A stretch of DNA of 64,000 nucleotides, taken from positions 365,571 to 429,570 of the forward strand of contig NZ_JH378829.1 of assembly GCF_000235445.1 (NCBI RefSeq), written 5' to 3'. The notes beneath the pieces are model-generated. The model worked only from the letters and a program-made list of their open reading frames with translations, ran no database searches and was not told the DNA's origin. Of this stretch, positions 37,239 to 46,792 are shown piece after piece (within the stretch, counting starts at the first letter, position 1; the number at the start of each line of letters is the position of its first letter). The DNA is from Johnsonella ignava ATCC 51276 (lineage in GTDB: Bacteria > Bacillota > Clostridia > Lachnospirales > Lachnospiraceae). The position numbers and the translations under genes were made by a program.

Positions 37239-38735
37239 TCAGAGCTTTTCAGGCTCATATGCACTGTTTTCATTAACTTCAGTATATTCATCATCAAGTA
37301 TGGCACTTACAAAATCATATCCGCTTCTTCCTACTATAACCACCTTTACTCCAAGCTCCTTTTCGACATCGGCTCTGCTTAAATCGTCCAAAAACACCTC
37401 TTCTCCGCTTCTGAACATATTTACGGAAAGAAGCAATCTCTCTCCAAGCATCTTCCCCTTAAGCTGTTTTATAAGATCTCCTCCGGTTATAAGTCCGGTT
37501 ACCGTTATATTATTTCCGAAAAAATCATTTTTTATAGTATAGAGCTTTACGATTATATCGCCGAAAGCGGCTTCAACTTTCCCGGCAAGTTCACTTATAG
37601 TATCTGAAGGAAGCATGCCGGTCGCTATACTTACAACCCTTTTTTTCTGAGGCATGTCATCATATCTGCCTGTATGGCTGCCCCCTGCATCAGACGGCAT
37701 GTTTATTGCCATACCGCCTTTACATTTATGACCTTTGTATTTATCACTTTTATATCGACCATTTTTATATCCGGTTTTTACCTGCTTTATTGCCGCCTTC
37801 ACTTCCTGTCTTAAGAGCCTCAGCATACCTACACCGTTTTCAAGCTGTATATATCCGTCATACCTGCTTTCTTCAGGTATTTTTCTGCCTGCAAGCAGAT
37901 AAAACTCATCACTTGCATGTACAAAATGTATGCCATGTTTATCCATAACGGTCTTTTGGTATTTTTCTATAATATCTATGGTCTCACAGGCGCTTTCCCT
38001 GTCTATGGGTTCAAGCCTGGCAAGACCTTTTCTGAATTTTGTAATGCCTACCGGCACTACTGAAAGCGATTCCATAACAGGCACATATTTAATTAAATCC
38101 GTTATAGTCCTTTCAAGTTCCTTTCCGTCATTATACCCCTTACACATAACTATCTGCCCGTTCATAGGTATATTATGCTTATAAAGCATGTCAATATATT
38201 TAAGTGAGCTCCCTGCATATTTATTATGCAGCATACGGACCCTCAGTTTCGGATTTGTAGTATGTACTGAAATATTTATAGGTGCAAGCTTAAACTCTAT
38301 TATCCGCTTTATGTCATTTATATTCATATTGGTAAGAGTTACATAATTTCCCTGCAAAAAGGAAAGTCTTGAATCATCATCCTTAAAATATAGGGTTTCC
38401 CTCATGCCCGGAGGCATCTGGTCTATAAAGCAGAATACACATTTATTTGTGCATGATTTACATTCACTCATAAGCCCCAGATCAAAATCAAGCCCTATAT
38501 CTTCATAGTTATGCTCTATATCAAACTCCCACTCCTCACCGTCCTCTTTAAGCACAAGCATATTCATGCCGGCTGAATTGACATAAAATCTGTAATCAAA
38601 TACATCACTGATTTCATGCCCGTCTATGGATAAAAGTCTGTCTCCCGGTTTTATCTCAAGTTCTTCGGCTATGGATCCGGGAGCGACTGATGTTATCAAA
38701 TGTCCTCTGGATCTCACATACTTCTCCGTTTCCAT
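37239..38735 (-). CDS. DUF512 radical-SAM-like protein with PDZ domain
   Basis: The 498-residue protein begins with a PDZ-like domain (about residues 10-70), followed by the radical SAM-like motif CTNKCVFCFIDQMPPGM (a Cys-x3-Cys-x2-Cys pattern). A barrel and the C-terminal DUF512 region with VTGLITGGDLI follow. Its role is unknown; it is often found beside der. Between the barrel and DUF512 parts, about residues 310-355, is an inserted stretch of Lys/Tyr-rich short repeats (YKNGRYKSDKYKGHKCKGG) that looks recent. It is divergent from prs. Confidence 0.9.
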   Translation of the reverse strand: METEKYVRSRGHLITSVAPGSIAEELEIKPGDRLLSIDGHEISDVFDYRFYVNSAGMNMLVLKEDGEEWEFDIEHNYEDIGLDFDLGLMSECKSCTNKCVFCFIDQMPPGMRETLYFKDDDSRLSFLQGNYVTLTNMNINDIKRIIEFKLAPINISVHTTNPKLRVRMLHNKYAGSSLKYIDMLYKHNIPMNGQIVMCKGYNDGKELERTITDLIKYVPVMESLSVVPVGITKFRKGLARLEPIDRESACETIDIIEKYQKTVMDKHGIHFVHASDEFYLLAGRKIPEESRYDGYIQLENGVGMLRLLRQEVKAAIKQVKTGYKNGRYKSDKYKGHKCKGGMAINMPSDAGGSHTGRYDDMPQKKRVVSIATGMLPSDTISELAGKVEAAFGDIIVKLYTIKNDFFGNNITVTGLITGGDLIKQLKGKMLGERLLLSVNMFRSGEEVFLDDLSRADVEKELGVKVVIVGRSGYDFVSAILDDEYTEVNENSAYEPEKL

Positions 38736-38928
38736 TTATATTTAAAAGCCGTGCCATACATATATTAGCAATTTATATAATTTTTGTAAAGAAAAGAAGC
38801 GGGCAGCATCATCGGATTAACAAAAAAATAAGATGTAAAATTGACTTATGCCTAAGATTATAAAGAACTGTAATATAATATATAAAGAAAAAAGAATATG
38901 TAAGATTGACTAATAGCATATAAAAATG

Positions 38929-38957
38929 TTAGACTATAAATGTATTTTTAGTACACT
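38929..38957 (+). promoter_or_regulatory. Possible prs promoter
   Basis: TTAGAC at 38929-38934 and TACACT at 38952-38957 are separated by 17 bases and lie about 40 bases before the prs start. Each box matches the sigma-A consensus only partly. Two TTGACT boxes further upstream (near 38852 and 38906) lack a well-spaced -10 box. Confidence 0.35.
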
Positions 38958-38996
38958 ATATACGATAATATATTTAAGATTTTTTTGGAGGAACTC

Positions 38997-40211
38997 ATGC
39001 CAGACAGTTACGCATTCAGTGAGCAGCTTCCGGTTGCCCCGTTAAAGATTGCAGCCCTAAAAGGCTGTATGGAACTTGCCGACAAGGTAAATAAACATAT
39101 AGTTACTTTTAGACAGAATGATATGAAAGAGCTTGCAGAAAGGAAAGAAAGCCTGCATTACAGAGGATATGAACGGGAGAGTTATCTTCTTGACCTTGAG
39201 TGTCCCAGATTCGGTACCGGTGAGGGCAAGTGCATAATAAATGAATCGGTACGAGGCACTGATTTATTTGTCATGGCTGATGTAACCAATTATTCACTCT
39301 CCTATACCGTAAACGGCTTTGTAAACCATATGTCTCCTGATGACCATTATCAGGATATGAAAAGGGTTATAAGTGCAAGTGTTTCGACTGCACATAGAGT
39401 TTTTGTAATAATGCCCTTCCTGTATGAGGGCAGGCAGCACAAAAGAATAAAAAGAGAGTCTCTTGACTGTGCCTATGCACTTGAGGAACTTGTTTCAATG
39501 GGTGTCAACAATATAATTACTTTTGATGCCCATGACCCGAGAGTACAAAACTCCATACCTCTGCACGGTTTTGACAATTTTTTACCTACATACAATCTGG
39601 TTAAAACTATTTTTACAACTATTCCCGATATGCAGGTTGACAAAGAACATCTTATGATTATAAGTCCTGATGAGGGAGCTATGCACAGAGCCGTATATCT
39701 TGCAAATAATCTCGGTGTAAACATGGGAATGTTTTATAAAAGACGTGATTATTCAAAGGTTGTAGGAGGTCGTAATCCCATAGTGGCACATGAGTTTTTA
39801 GGGGACGGTGTTGACGGAAAAACCGTTATAATCATTGATGATATGATTTCCTCAGGTGAATCCATGATTGATACGGCTAAGGAGCTTAAATCAAGAAATG
39901 CCGCAAGAGTTATAGTCTGTGCCACATTCGGACTTTTTACAAACGGTTTTTCACAATTTGATGAGGCTTACCACAAAGAAATTATAGACTATGTATGCAC
40001 TACGAACCTTAATTACAAAGACCCTGAGATTTTTAACAAACCCTGGTATATAGAGGCTGATATAAGCAAGTTTTTAGCCGCTATAATAAATTCGCTTAAC
40101 CATGATGTATCTATTGAAAGGGTGCTTTCTCCTACAACAAAACTCCAGACCTTCGTTAAAAGGTTCTGTAACAAGGAAAGCGGCTACCAGTATTTCGGAA
40201 AGATAGGCTAG
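38997..40211 (+). CDS. prs: Ribose-phosphate pyrophosphokinase (PRPP synthetase), long form
   Basis: Prs makes PRPP from ribose-5-phosphate and ATP for nucleotide synthesis. The 404-residue protein has the Prs motifs NNIITFDAHDPRVQN, ISPDEGAMHRAVYLA and the PRPP-binding loop TVIIIDDMISSGESMIDTA. It is about 85 residues longer than the common bacterial enzyme, mainly at the N terminus and in inserts; such long forms occur in Lachnospiraceae. ATG 38997 follows GGAGG by five bases; an upstream in-frame TTG overlaps that site and was rejected. A strong terminator follows. Confidence 0.93.
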   Translation: MPDSYAFSEQLPVAPLKIAALKGCMELADKVNKHIVTFRQNDMKELAERKESLHYRGYERESYLLDLECPRFGTGEGKCIINESVRGTDLFVMADVTNYSLSYTVNGFVNHMSPDDHYQDMKRVISASVSTAHRVFVIMPFLYEGRQHKRIKRESLDCAYALEELVSMGVNNIITFDAHDPRVQNSIPLHGFDNFLPTYNLVKTIFTTIPDMQVDKEHLMIISPDEGAMHRAVYLANNLGVNMGMFYKRRDYSKVVGGRNPIVAHEFLGDGVDGKTVIIIDDMISSGESMIDTAKELKSRNAARVIVCATFGLFTNGFSQFDEAYHKEIIDYVCTTNLNYKDPEIFNKPWYIEADISKFLAAIINSLNHDVSIERVLSPTTKLQTFVKRFCNKESGYQYFGKIG

Positions 40212-40280
40212 GTTAGTTATAAAACTAAAACCGCATAAATACAAATTATAAAAATAAATTATTTTATCGAAACTTATTAA

Positions 40281-40330
40281 GGGAGTGTCGCAAAACAACT
40301 GATTCAGTTATGATGCGATACTCCCCTTTT
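40281..40330. terminator. Strong terminator after prs, shared with pgeF
   Basis: GGGAGTGTCGCA (40281-40292) pairs with TGCGATACTCCC (40314-40325) with one mismatch, followed by a run of T on the plus strand. The loop itself holds a second hairpin, AACTGA-t-TCAGTT. It lies between convergent prs and pgeF and can serve both, though the T-run favours prs. Confidence 0.88.
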
Positions 40331-40340
40331 TTTATTTCAG

Positions 40341-41285
40341 CTATCTTATCCCTATAAACGCAGCCATATTTCCCCTGTCTTCTCCCATGACCCTGTGTGA
40401 AAATAAAAATCGGCTGTTACACTTCGTACAAACTCCCGATATATATATATTCTCAGGAGGTATGCCGGCATTCATAAGTATAAGCTTATTTGCCTTCCAA
40501 AGGTCAAGATAATAATGCCCTTTCCTGCCTTCCCTGAGTATATCTGCATTATCAGATATATATTTTTTCATATTCCCGGCGTTTTTCTGTGATATATACT
40601 CACCCTCTCCTGCAAAATCCTGATTGAGACCTTTAAATCCCCTTATATCCTTAAATCTGTCTATAAATTTTACTGCCACCTCATCACTTATTTCATAACA
40701 GTCCATGCATATGCCCGGACCTATACATACAATCAGGTCTTTAGGCTCAGTCATAAATTCATCAGCCATCCTGACTGTCATTACCTCACCCATTTTACCA
40801 AGTGTGCCTTTCCATCCGGAATGTGCAATCCCTACCGCCCTGTGTACGGGATCTGCAAAATAAAGAGGTATACAGTCTGCAAAAAATGCCGTAAGCAATA
40901 TACCCGAAGCATCTGTTATAAGCCCGTCCACATCGCTGTAATCAAGCGGCTTGATTATACCCTTTCCTCTATCATCAGGCATAGCTCTTTTTACATTTAC
41001 AGTGTGTGTCTGCTGTGTAAATACCAGATCATCCGGCTTTGCACCAAGAACTGAAGTTATCCTTGAAAAATTTTCCATAACATTTTCTCTGCTTAGCGGT
41101 TCCTTTGAAAAGCTGAGGTTCATAGAAGACTGATTATTTTTGCTTACGCCTCCCAGTCTTGTTGAAAATGCATGTCTTATAAAACCTATATCTTCAAGAG
41201 CGGGAAAACTAAGATATACTGTGCCGTTATCTCCTGTTCTTTCATATATATTTCTATATTCCGGTTTTATTTTCCAGTTAAGCAT
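40341..41285 (-). CDS. pgeF: Purine nucleoside phosphorylase, laccase-domain family (PgeF/YfiH)
   Basis: Members phosphorolyse adenosine, inosine and methylthioadenosine. The 314-residue protein has the conserved zinc-site motifs FTQQTHTVNV, FFADCIPLYF and GIAHSGWKGTLGKMGE, plus a C-terminal CTKCNSRFLFSHR. The start at 41285 has AAGGGAGA five bases upstream; a GTG at 41363 overlapping yraN would add 26 residues but lacks a site. It is the last gene of the ylqF-rnhB-yraN-pgeF series, which is transcribed leftward. Confidence 0.9.
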   Translation of the reverse strand: MLNWKIKPEYRNIYERTGDNGTVYLSFPALEDIGFIRHAFSTRLGGVSKNNQSSMNLSFSKEPLSRENVMENFSRITSVLGAKPDDLVFTQQTHTVNVKRAMPDDRGKGIIKPLDYSDVDGLITDASGILLTAFFADCIPLYFADPVHRAVGIAHSGWKGTLGKMGEVMTVRMADEFMTEPKDLIVCIGPGICMDCYEISDEVAVKFIDRFKDIRGFKGLNQDFAGEGEYISQKNAGNMKKYISDNADILREGRKGHYYLDLWKANKLILMNAGIPPENIYISGVCTKCNSRFLFSHRVMGEDRGNMAAFIGIR

Positions 41286-41362
41286 CACTATCTCCCTTAA
41301 ATATATTTTATGACCGGTCAAGTCCCGGTACTTTGCACCCAAAACACTTAATTTATGTTTCA

Positions 41363-41716
41363 CTATATAAAATCAAAGGCATTTTCTATATGTTTTATAC
41401 CCTTATCTCCATATATCGCAATTACATCAAAACGACAGGGCATATTTTCACTATATCCCCTGCACATATAAAAAAAGCGGGCTGCATGACATATCTTTTT
41501 TTGTTTCCTTATGTCAACAGCCTCAAGTGCATCACCATAATCACTGCCTGAACGGTATTTTATTTCACAGAAAATTATAGTACCGTCCTTATATGCAATT
41601 ATATCTATTTCCGAAGTACGGCTTCTAAAGTTTTTCTCAAGTATCCTATATCCCTTTGATATAAGGTATTTTGCCGAGATTTCTTCAAAAGCCGTACCTA
41701 TACTGCGTTTATTTAT
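41363..41716 (-). CDS. yraN: YraN (UPF0102) family protein with apparent ATA start codon
   Basis: The 117-codon frame reads ATA-AAT-AAA-CGC (x-Asn-Lys-Arg) and then SIGTAFEEISAKYLISKGYR, with SEIDIIAYKDG and FCEIKYRSG as the nuclease-like core. This is a full-length YraN family protein. GGAGG lies six bases before the ATA. No ATG, GTG or TTG exists in frame until about codon 84, and an in-frame stop lies three codons before the GGAGG. Relatives start MNKR, so ATA replaces the expected ATG. It is either an unusual start codon or a mutated gene. It lies between rnhB and pgeF. Confidence 0.85.
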   Translation of the reverse strand: MNKRSIGTAFEEISAKYLISKGYRILEKNFRSRTSEIDIIAYKDGTIIFCEIKYRSGSDYGDALEAVDIRKQKKICHAARFFYMCRGYSENMPCRFDVIAIYGDKGIKHIENAFDFI

Positions 41717-41745
41717 TTTATACCTCCATCATGCCCAGAGCAAGG

Positions 41746-42390
41746 TCAATCAAAAAACTTATCTACAAAACTCTTTCTGTGTATAGGACATGCCCCATGT
41801 CTGCGTATGGCTGCTATATGTTCAGTAGTTCCATACCCCTTATGTTTTGCAAAACCGTATTCAGGATACTGCTCGTCATATTCTATCATAAGCTTGTCCC
41901 TTGTAACTTTGGCTATAATACTTGCAGCAGCTATGCTCACACTTCTTGCATCACCCTGTATTATACTTATCTGCTTTATACCTATATCGGGTATTCTTAC
42001 CGCATCCACAAGCAATATATCAGGCTCTGTATCCATCTTTACTATCGCCTTTTGCATTGCCTCATATGTTGCGTTTAAGATATTTATATCATCTATCCTG
42101 TTTTCGTCTATTATACCCACGCCTATATCAACCGCCTTATAGCAGATCTCTTCAAAAAGTTCAAGTCTTCTTTTTTTTGTAACCTTTTTTGAATCATTCA
42201 AAAAAAGTATCTCAGTATCCTTAGGCAATATCACACAGGCAGCTACAACAGGACCTGCAAGCGGACCTCTGCCTGCCTCATCTATTCCGCAGATGCATGA
42301 ATACTCATCATACTTTTCCTCAAACTCATGCATTTGTTTCAGTCTTTCATGCTCGGATTCAAGCAGTTTTTCTGTGATTCTTCTTTTCAT
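41746..42390 (-). CDS. rnhB: Ribonuclease HII
   Basis: RNase HII nicks RNA in RNA-DNA hybrids and removes single ribonucleotides. The 214-residue protein has the diagnostic CGIDEAGRGPLAGPVVAA with the catalytic Asp-Glu, a second Asp in LLVDAVRIPD, and YGFAKHKGYGTTEH. The start at 42390 was chosen because AAGGA lies upstream, though at a slightly long spacing; an ATG 14 codons earlier lacks any site. It is downstream of ylqF, a common pairing. Confidence 0.95.
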   Translation of the reverse strand: MKRRITEKLLESEHERLKQMHEFEEKYDEYSCICGIDEAGRGPLAGPVVAACVILPKDTEILFLNDSKKVTKKRRLELFEEICYKAVDIGVGIIDENRIDDINILNATYEAMQKAIVKMDTEPDILLVDAVRIPDIGIKQISIIQGDARSVSIAAASIIAKVTRDKLMIEYDEQYPEYGFAKHKGYGTTEHIAAIRRHGACPIHRKSFVDKFFD

Positions 42391-42460
42391 TACACTATCT
42401 TCCTTTTTAATTTTATTTAAAAAGCACTGCATCAGGCTTTTATAAATTTTTTATATGTAG

Positions 42461-43348
42461 TTAAATGCCGCTGTCTTGAGACACTTCCTCAAGACTTATC
42501 CTCCCAAGTCTTCCGGATCTGAAATCACTTATAATCAGATTTGAAGCTTTTTCATAATCGTACTCCCCACCTTTTTTTAGACATCCCCTCACTCTTGCTA
42601 TATCTGCCAGATATTTATGTGCACCGGTTTTATAATCTTTACTGTCCACATCCTCCGGCAAACCGCCTATACCGTATCTTTCATAAAGTGCATCTATATG
42701 GTTTAAAATAAGATATTCAAGAAGTTCAAGAGCCAGTTCATTACTGTCAAATACAAGATCATTTACAGTTCCTATAAAAGCAAGTTTTACCGCCGTTTCT
42801 TCATTTTCAATCTTGGGCATAAGCATGCCCGGAGTATCTAAAAGCTCTACCTGTTTATTCAGTCTTATCCACTGATTCCCTTTTGTAACTCCCGGTTTAT
42901 TGCCGGTTTTCGCACTGCCCTTACCTGCTATTGAATTAATAAGAGTAGATTTTCCTACATTTGGAATTCCTAACACTATAGCACGTACAGGACGGTTGCT
43001 GATACCTCTCTTTAAATCCCTTTCCCTTTTTGCCTTTGAAGCCTCTTCAAGAAGCTCAGTAAGCTTTCTTACCACTCCCTTTTGCCGTGAGTCGGCAAAA
43101 ATGCAGCTGCACCCCTGTTTTCTAAAATATTGTGCCCATGCCTTATTTATCTGTTCATTTGATAAATCAGACTTGTTCAGAACAATGACCCTCGCCTTTC
43201 CCTGACCAAGTACGGCTATGTCAGGATTTGAGGAAGCAAGGGGGATCCTTGCATCTCGCATTTCTATTATTATATCTACAATTTTAATATCTTCCTGTAT
43301 AGCACGCATTGCCTTTGTCATATGACCGGGATACCATTGAATTTTCAT
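42461..43348 (-). CDS. ylqF: Ribosome biogenesis GTPase YlqF (RbgA)
   Basis: RbgA is needed for late assembly of the 50S subunit. The 295-residue protein is a circularly permuted GTPase: the G4 motif NKSDL comes first, then G1 GIPNVGKSTLIN and G3 DTPGMLMP. The N terminus IQWYPGHMTKAMRAI is typical. It is the first gene of the series ylqF-rnhB-yraN-pgeF. Confidence 0.96.
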   Translation of the reverse strand: MKIQWYPGHMTKAMRAIQEDIKIVDIIIEMRDARIPLASSNPDIAVLGQGKARVIVLNKSDLSNEQINKAWAQYFRKQGCSCIFADSRQKGVVRKLTELLEEASKAKRERDLKRGISNRPVRAIVLGIPNVGKSTLINSIAGKGSAKTGNKPGVTKGNQWIRLNKQVELLDTPGMLMPKIENEETAVKLAFIGTVNDLVFDSNELALELLEYLILNHIDALYERYGIGGLPEDVDSKDYKTGAHKYLADIARVRGCLKKGGEYDYEKASNLIISDFRSGRLGRISLEEVSQDSGI

Positions 43349-43726
43349 GTGTTATCACCTCTGCGGCTCTTTTGACTTGACTGCATTATTTAAAAAGCTT
43401 AAATATACCTGCCACAATTTTATTTTTTTGATTAATATACATCATTCTATATAAAAATGCAATAGTTTAATCAAAATAATAGCTAATTTTTTTCCTACTT
43501 TGTTATGAATTTACTTTATCTTATATAAAAACATCTGTGTAAATACGGCTCAATCCGGCTTTAATATACACACTTTAGCATATAAAAAACAGATTCTTTA
43601 TAATTTTAGAATCTGTTTTTATATATGCTATATTTTAATTTTTTCCATATAATCCACTAATTTGTTTGTGTCTATTTTCTCTTACTTTGATTATCTTTTT
43701 AAGTCTACTTTTAGTAAATATACCGG
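43349..43726. other. Intergenic region upstream of ylqF
   Basis: These 378 bases are very AT-rich and hold no ORF with coding character. The only clear structure is the terminator hairpin at 43576-43630. The ylqF promoter must lie in the right-hand part of the ylqF side, but no clear box pair was found. Confidence 0.4.
43576..43630. terminator. Long perfect hairpin terminator after the amidase gene
   Basis: TAGCATATA plus AAAACAGATTCT pairs with AGAATCTGTTTT plus TATATGCTA around a 10-base AT loop, giving a stem of over 20 bp. It lies about 100 bases past the end of the acetamidase/formamidase gene on the minus strand. A-tracts and T-tracts within the stem would let it work in either direction. 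Confidence 0.85.
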
Positions 43727-44617
43727 CTAAAACAACTGAGCAAGAATTGATTTTGGTATGCACATCATAACCGTACGCTCAGGATCAACTACCTGACAAA
43801 ATTTCAAATCACCTACTGCGCTAAGCAACATACCGGCATCATTAAGGGATAATCCAAGCTTTTTTTGTACAGTATCATTCATTATCCTTACTGCATGAAA
43901 TACTGCCTTTTCAATTTCTTCATGAGAATAAATCACCCCGCAGATATCATCATTTTCCAGCATAGGTGTTTCAATACTTAAGCCTTTTATTACAGACAGC
44001 CTAACTTTAACATCAGCCGAAATCTCAACACCGCTTACCATAACTTCCCCGTCTCCCATGGCAGCATGAACATCGCCTAAAGAAAAAATTGCACCGTTAT
44101 GAAATACCGGAAAATATAAAGTCGCCCCTTCAGTTATTCTTTTATTATCCATATTTCCGCCATGATTGCCGGGTGTACCACAATTTATAGAACCATTTTC
44201 AGGAGCCACACCAATCACACCTATCATAGTATTTGTGTCAAATACTATGTTTTCATTGAAATGAACTTTTCCATTTTCAACTTTTAATCGTTTAACTGAT
44301 TCCTTCTTAACTAATGAACCGAGCACACCGTTATCCGGCAAGGCACACATTACTCCCTGTTTTCCAAGTGCAATTTCCAAAATTTCAACTTTAAGTACAT
44401 CACCCGGCAATGCATTTTTGACATAAACAGGACCGGTAGCCGGATTTATACAATCCCAGTTCAAACTTCCGATAGTTGAACCCTCTTTACTCAGCTGGTT
44501 GTCAAAGCAATCATGTGTACGAAAAATCAGAATTTCACCATCTTCAACCTCTGCTACACATTCATTTTTACAATCAAATGCAAATATTCTCTTGTTTTCA
44601 ATTATTTTCATATCCAT
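43727..44617 (-). CDS. Acetamidase/formamidase family protein
   Basis: Family members hydrolyse small amides such as formamide or acetamide to the acid and ammonia. The 296-residue protein has the family patterns NWDCINPATGPVYVKNALPG, the metal-site-like NCGTPGNHGGNMDNKRI, and FSLGDVHAAMGDGEV. It is monocistronic, with its own upstream gap and a strong terminator. No urea, formate or nitrogen-metabolism gene is near to narrow the substrate. Confidence 0.9.
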   Translation of the reverse strand: MDMKIIENKRIFAFDCKNECVAEVEDGEILIFRTHDCFDNQLSKEGSTIGSLNWDCINPATGPVYVKNALPGDVLKVEILEIALGKQGVMCALPDNGVLGSLVKKESVKRLKVENGKVHFNENIVFDTNTMIGVIGVAPENGSINCGTPGNHGGNMDNKRITEGATLYFPVFHNGAIFSLGDVHAAMGDGEVMVSGVEISADVKVRLSVIKGLSIETPMLENDDICGVIYSHEEIEKAVFHAVRIMNDTVQKKLGLSLNDAGMLLSAVGDLKFCQVVDPERTVMMCIPKSILAQLF

Positions 44618-44797
44618 GTATAATCCGATCGTACTCTGTTGTAGAAGAACGGATTTACTCCTTTCCGCTGTTATGTAGTAAAAATAAAAGATCTACTCAA
44701 CAATAATATTATAATAAATATACTATTAACTCAAGATTTGTTTACCTAAAATCAAAAACAATATTTTAAATCATCTTAGTTAGCATAATACCTTTAC

Positions 44798-45901
44798 TCA
44801 TTTAATTGCATTTATGTATTTATATATCAGTGAATAAGGTTTAGCTTCATATTCGTTTAAGCTCCCTACAACATATAAATCTTTAGAAGGGCAATAAAAT
44901 GCAAAACTGCCTGATAAACCTGAATGACCTAAAATTTGTGGCGAATCAATTAACGGTGATAAAACAAAAGGTATTTCTACTGACATCATACCTGATCCAT
45001 ATTTTAAAGGAAAAAATTGTATACTATTAAAATCAACATCACTAATATGTGATTTTTTAAATAAAGAACCCTGATAAAACGCCTTTAAAAAAATCATCAG
45101 CTCTCTTACATTGGAAACTAATCCACCTGCAGCTACAGCTGAAGAAGCATATAATGCTCTACTTGCTTTTTTATCTTTTAAATACGGTGCTATGCAGTTG
45201 TCTTGTGAAACCACCATGGTATTTGTTAACCCTAGTGGTTGAAAAATATATTTTTCATACAAATTCAATAGTGATTCTCCGGATACCTTTTCAGCAATTA
45301 TTCCCAGTAAAATAGAGTTAAGATTAGAATAATGAGCCTTATTTTCACCGGGTTTAAAACGCCCTTCCAATTTCTTTGTGAGTTCAATTGCCTCAGCTTC
45401 TGAAAGCGAAAAATCTTCTTTTTTAACTTTATCTATGATTGATTCATCATTTTTAAAATCAGTCTCATAATCAGCTATTCCTGAATTTTGGTCAATTAAC
45501 ATTTGAACCGTGATTTTATCGCTATAATCGGTGCCGGCAATAGTATTAATTTCTTGCCATTGGGATTTTTCAAGATAAAATAAAATAGGTTTTTGAAGAT
45601 CAATCAGCCCTTCATCTGCCATGGAATATATGACCGAATGTGTATATAGTTTAGTAACGGAGGCTAACATAATTGATTGATTTTCATCCATTTTGTTGGT
45701 AACAATATGGCTTTTAGTTGAATCAGAATTTTCAATTAATAAAATAGATTCTTTCTCACCTCTTGTTTTCTTAAAGTTATAGTCAAGACTATTAAGTAAA
45801 TCTGTTGAGCTTTGTATGTGCCAATAGATTCTAAATCCCGCCACAACAGTGAAAATAACGGCTATTATAATTAATGGTGCAAACATAATTTTTTTTATCA
45901 T
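44798..45901 (-). CDS. Membrane-anchored serine hydrolase, beta-lactamase/class C fold
   Basis: The 367-residue protein has an N-terminal membrane anchor (about residues 5-25) and an outside domain with the penicillin-binding motifs: Ser-x-x-Lys in ASVTKLY, Tyr-x-Asn in HYSNLNS and His-Ser-Gly in LGHSGLSG. It may be an esterase, D-amino-acid peptidase or PBP4*-like cell-wall hydrolase; beta-lactam resistance is not implied. The start at 45901 follows AGGA closely; the 16-codon longer start lacks a site. The next gene is PadR on the same strand. Confidence 0.87.
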   Translation of the reverse strand: MIKKIMFAPLIIIAVIFTVVAGFRIYWHIQSSTDLLNSLDYNFKKTRGEKESILLIENSDSTKSHIVTNKMDENQSIMLASVTKLYTHSVIYSMADEGLIDLQKPILFYLEKSQWQEINTIAGTDYSDKITVQMLIDQNSGIADYETDFKNDESIIDKVKKEDFSLSEAEAIELTKKLEGRFKPGENKAHYSNLNSILLGIIAEKVSGESLLNLYEKYIFQPLGLTNTMVVSQDNCIAPYLKDKKASRALYASSAVAAGGLVSNVRELMIFLKAFYQGSLFKKSHISDVDFNSIQFFPLKYGSGMMSVEIPFVLSPLIDSPQILGHSGLSGSFAFYCPSKDLYVVGSLNEYEAKPYSLIYKYINAIK

Positions 45902-46163
45902 ATTATCCTGTATGATGTTATAGAAGCAATAACAACATAGCCCTTTCATTTTATTTGTTTCGTTGTTTAATACATTCAGATACTGTTATTTTCTATTTTA
46001 TTCTGTAGATTAGACTCATCATAAGTATATTACGCCTGATTTTTTTTACATCATTCATATTAATCTCCATTCCGCCGCCAAACTGCGACACAAATAGTAA
46101 TGAAAAGTATTTTTCAATCTAATCACCTTTTTCAACTTAATAATATTTGTTTGATTGTAAGTA

Positions 46164-46769
46164 CTACAACTTTTTCTTAAGCTTTTTGAACCACTCTATA
46201 TTAAATTCCATATTATCAATGCCGTAATCCAAAGCTGCCAATGTAAATTTGCTTATTTCTTTTATTTTGCTGGACAGGTTGTTTTCATTGTAAAGAGATT
46301 TCATTCTTTCCTGATACTGCTTATCCAGATTCAGATATTCTTCAATCTGCAATTGTTCAGCACTTATATCTATTGATTCTCTTAATTGTAAAAATGACTT
46401 ATACTCTTCTTCCAATGAAAGAATGACTTTATCAATCAAAATTTCCTGTTCTTTTTTTGATACATAACCCATAAAGAGAAGCTTAGCAAGATCTACATTT
46501 TTTGTCTTTGAATTATCTATTGGAATCTTCAACCATTCAAGCAATTCTGCCTGTCCTACTTCAGTAATTGCGTACCTTTTCTTATTTACTCCGTTTTCTA
46601 CCACTTCTTCAAAAATAACCATCTCCATTTCAAACAGCCTTTTAAGTGCCACTTGTATACTTCCGAGACTATCACTGCACATTGATTTAAAACTATTTTT
46701 GATGACATTTTTAATTTCATACGCCGTCATTCTGTGCAACATCAAAATTCCTAAAATTATTTTATCCAT
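46164..46769 (-). CDS. PadR-family transcriptional regulator
   Basis: The 201-residue protein has the PadR winged helix (about residues 1-80: ILGILMLHRMTAYEIKNVI, then SLGSIQVALKRLFEMEMV), followed by a coiled C-terminal dimerisation region. Such proteins are usually repressors. GGAGGAA lies five bases before the ATG at 46769. Its promoter contains a 15-bp palindrome between the -35 and -10 boxes, so it probably represses itself. Its other targets are not evident; the downstream neighbour is the serine hydrolase gene. Confidence 0.9.
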   Translation of the reverse strand: MDKIILGILMLHRMTAYEIKNVIKNSFKSMCSDSLGSIQVALKRLFEMEMVIFEEVVENGVNKKRYAITEVGQAELLEWLKIPIDNSKTKNVDLAKLLFMGYVSKKEQEILIDKVILSLEEEYKSFLQLRESIDISAEQLQIEEYLNLDKQYQERMKSLYNENNLSSKIKEISKFTLAALDYGIDNMEFNIEWFKKLKKKL

Positions 46770-46792
46770 AGTATTCCTCCATTTCATACTTT

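Noticed and set aside
38985..38996. TTG start for prs at 38985
   Set aside because: It overlaps the GGAGG that precedes ATG 38997.
44798..45901. Calling the serine hydrolase a resistance beta-lactamase
   Set aside because: The SxxK, YxN and HxG motifs are shared by esterases and peptidases, and the membrane anchor suggests a cell-wall role.
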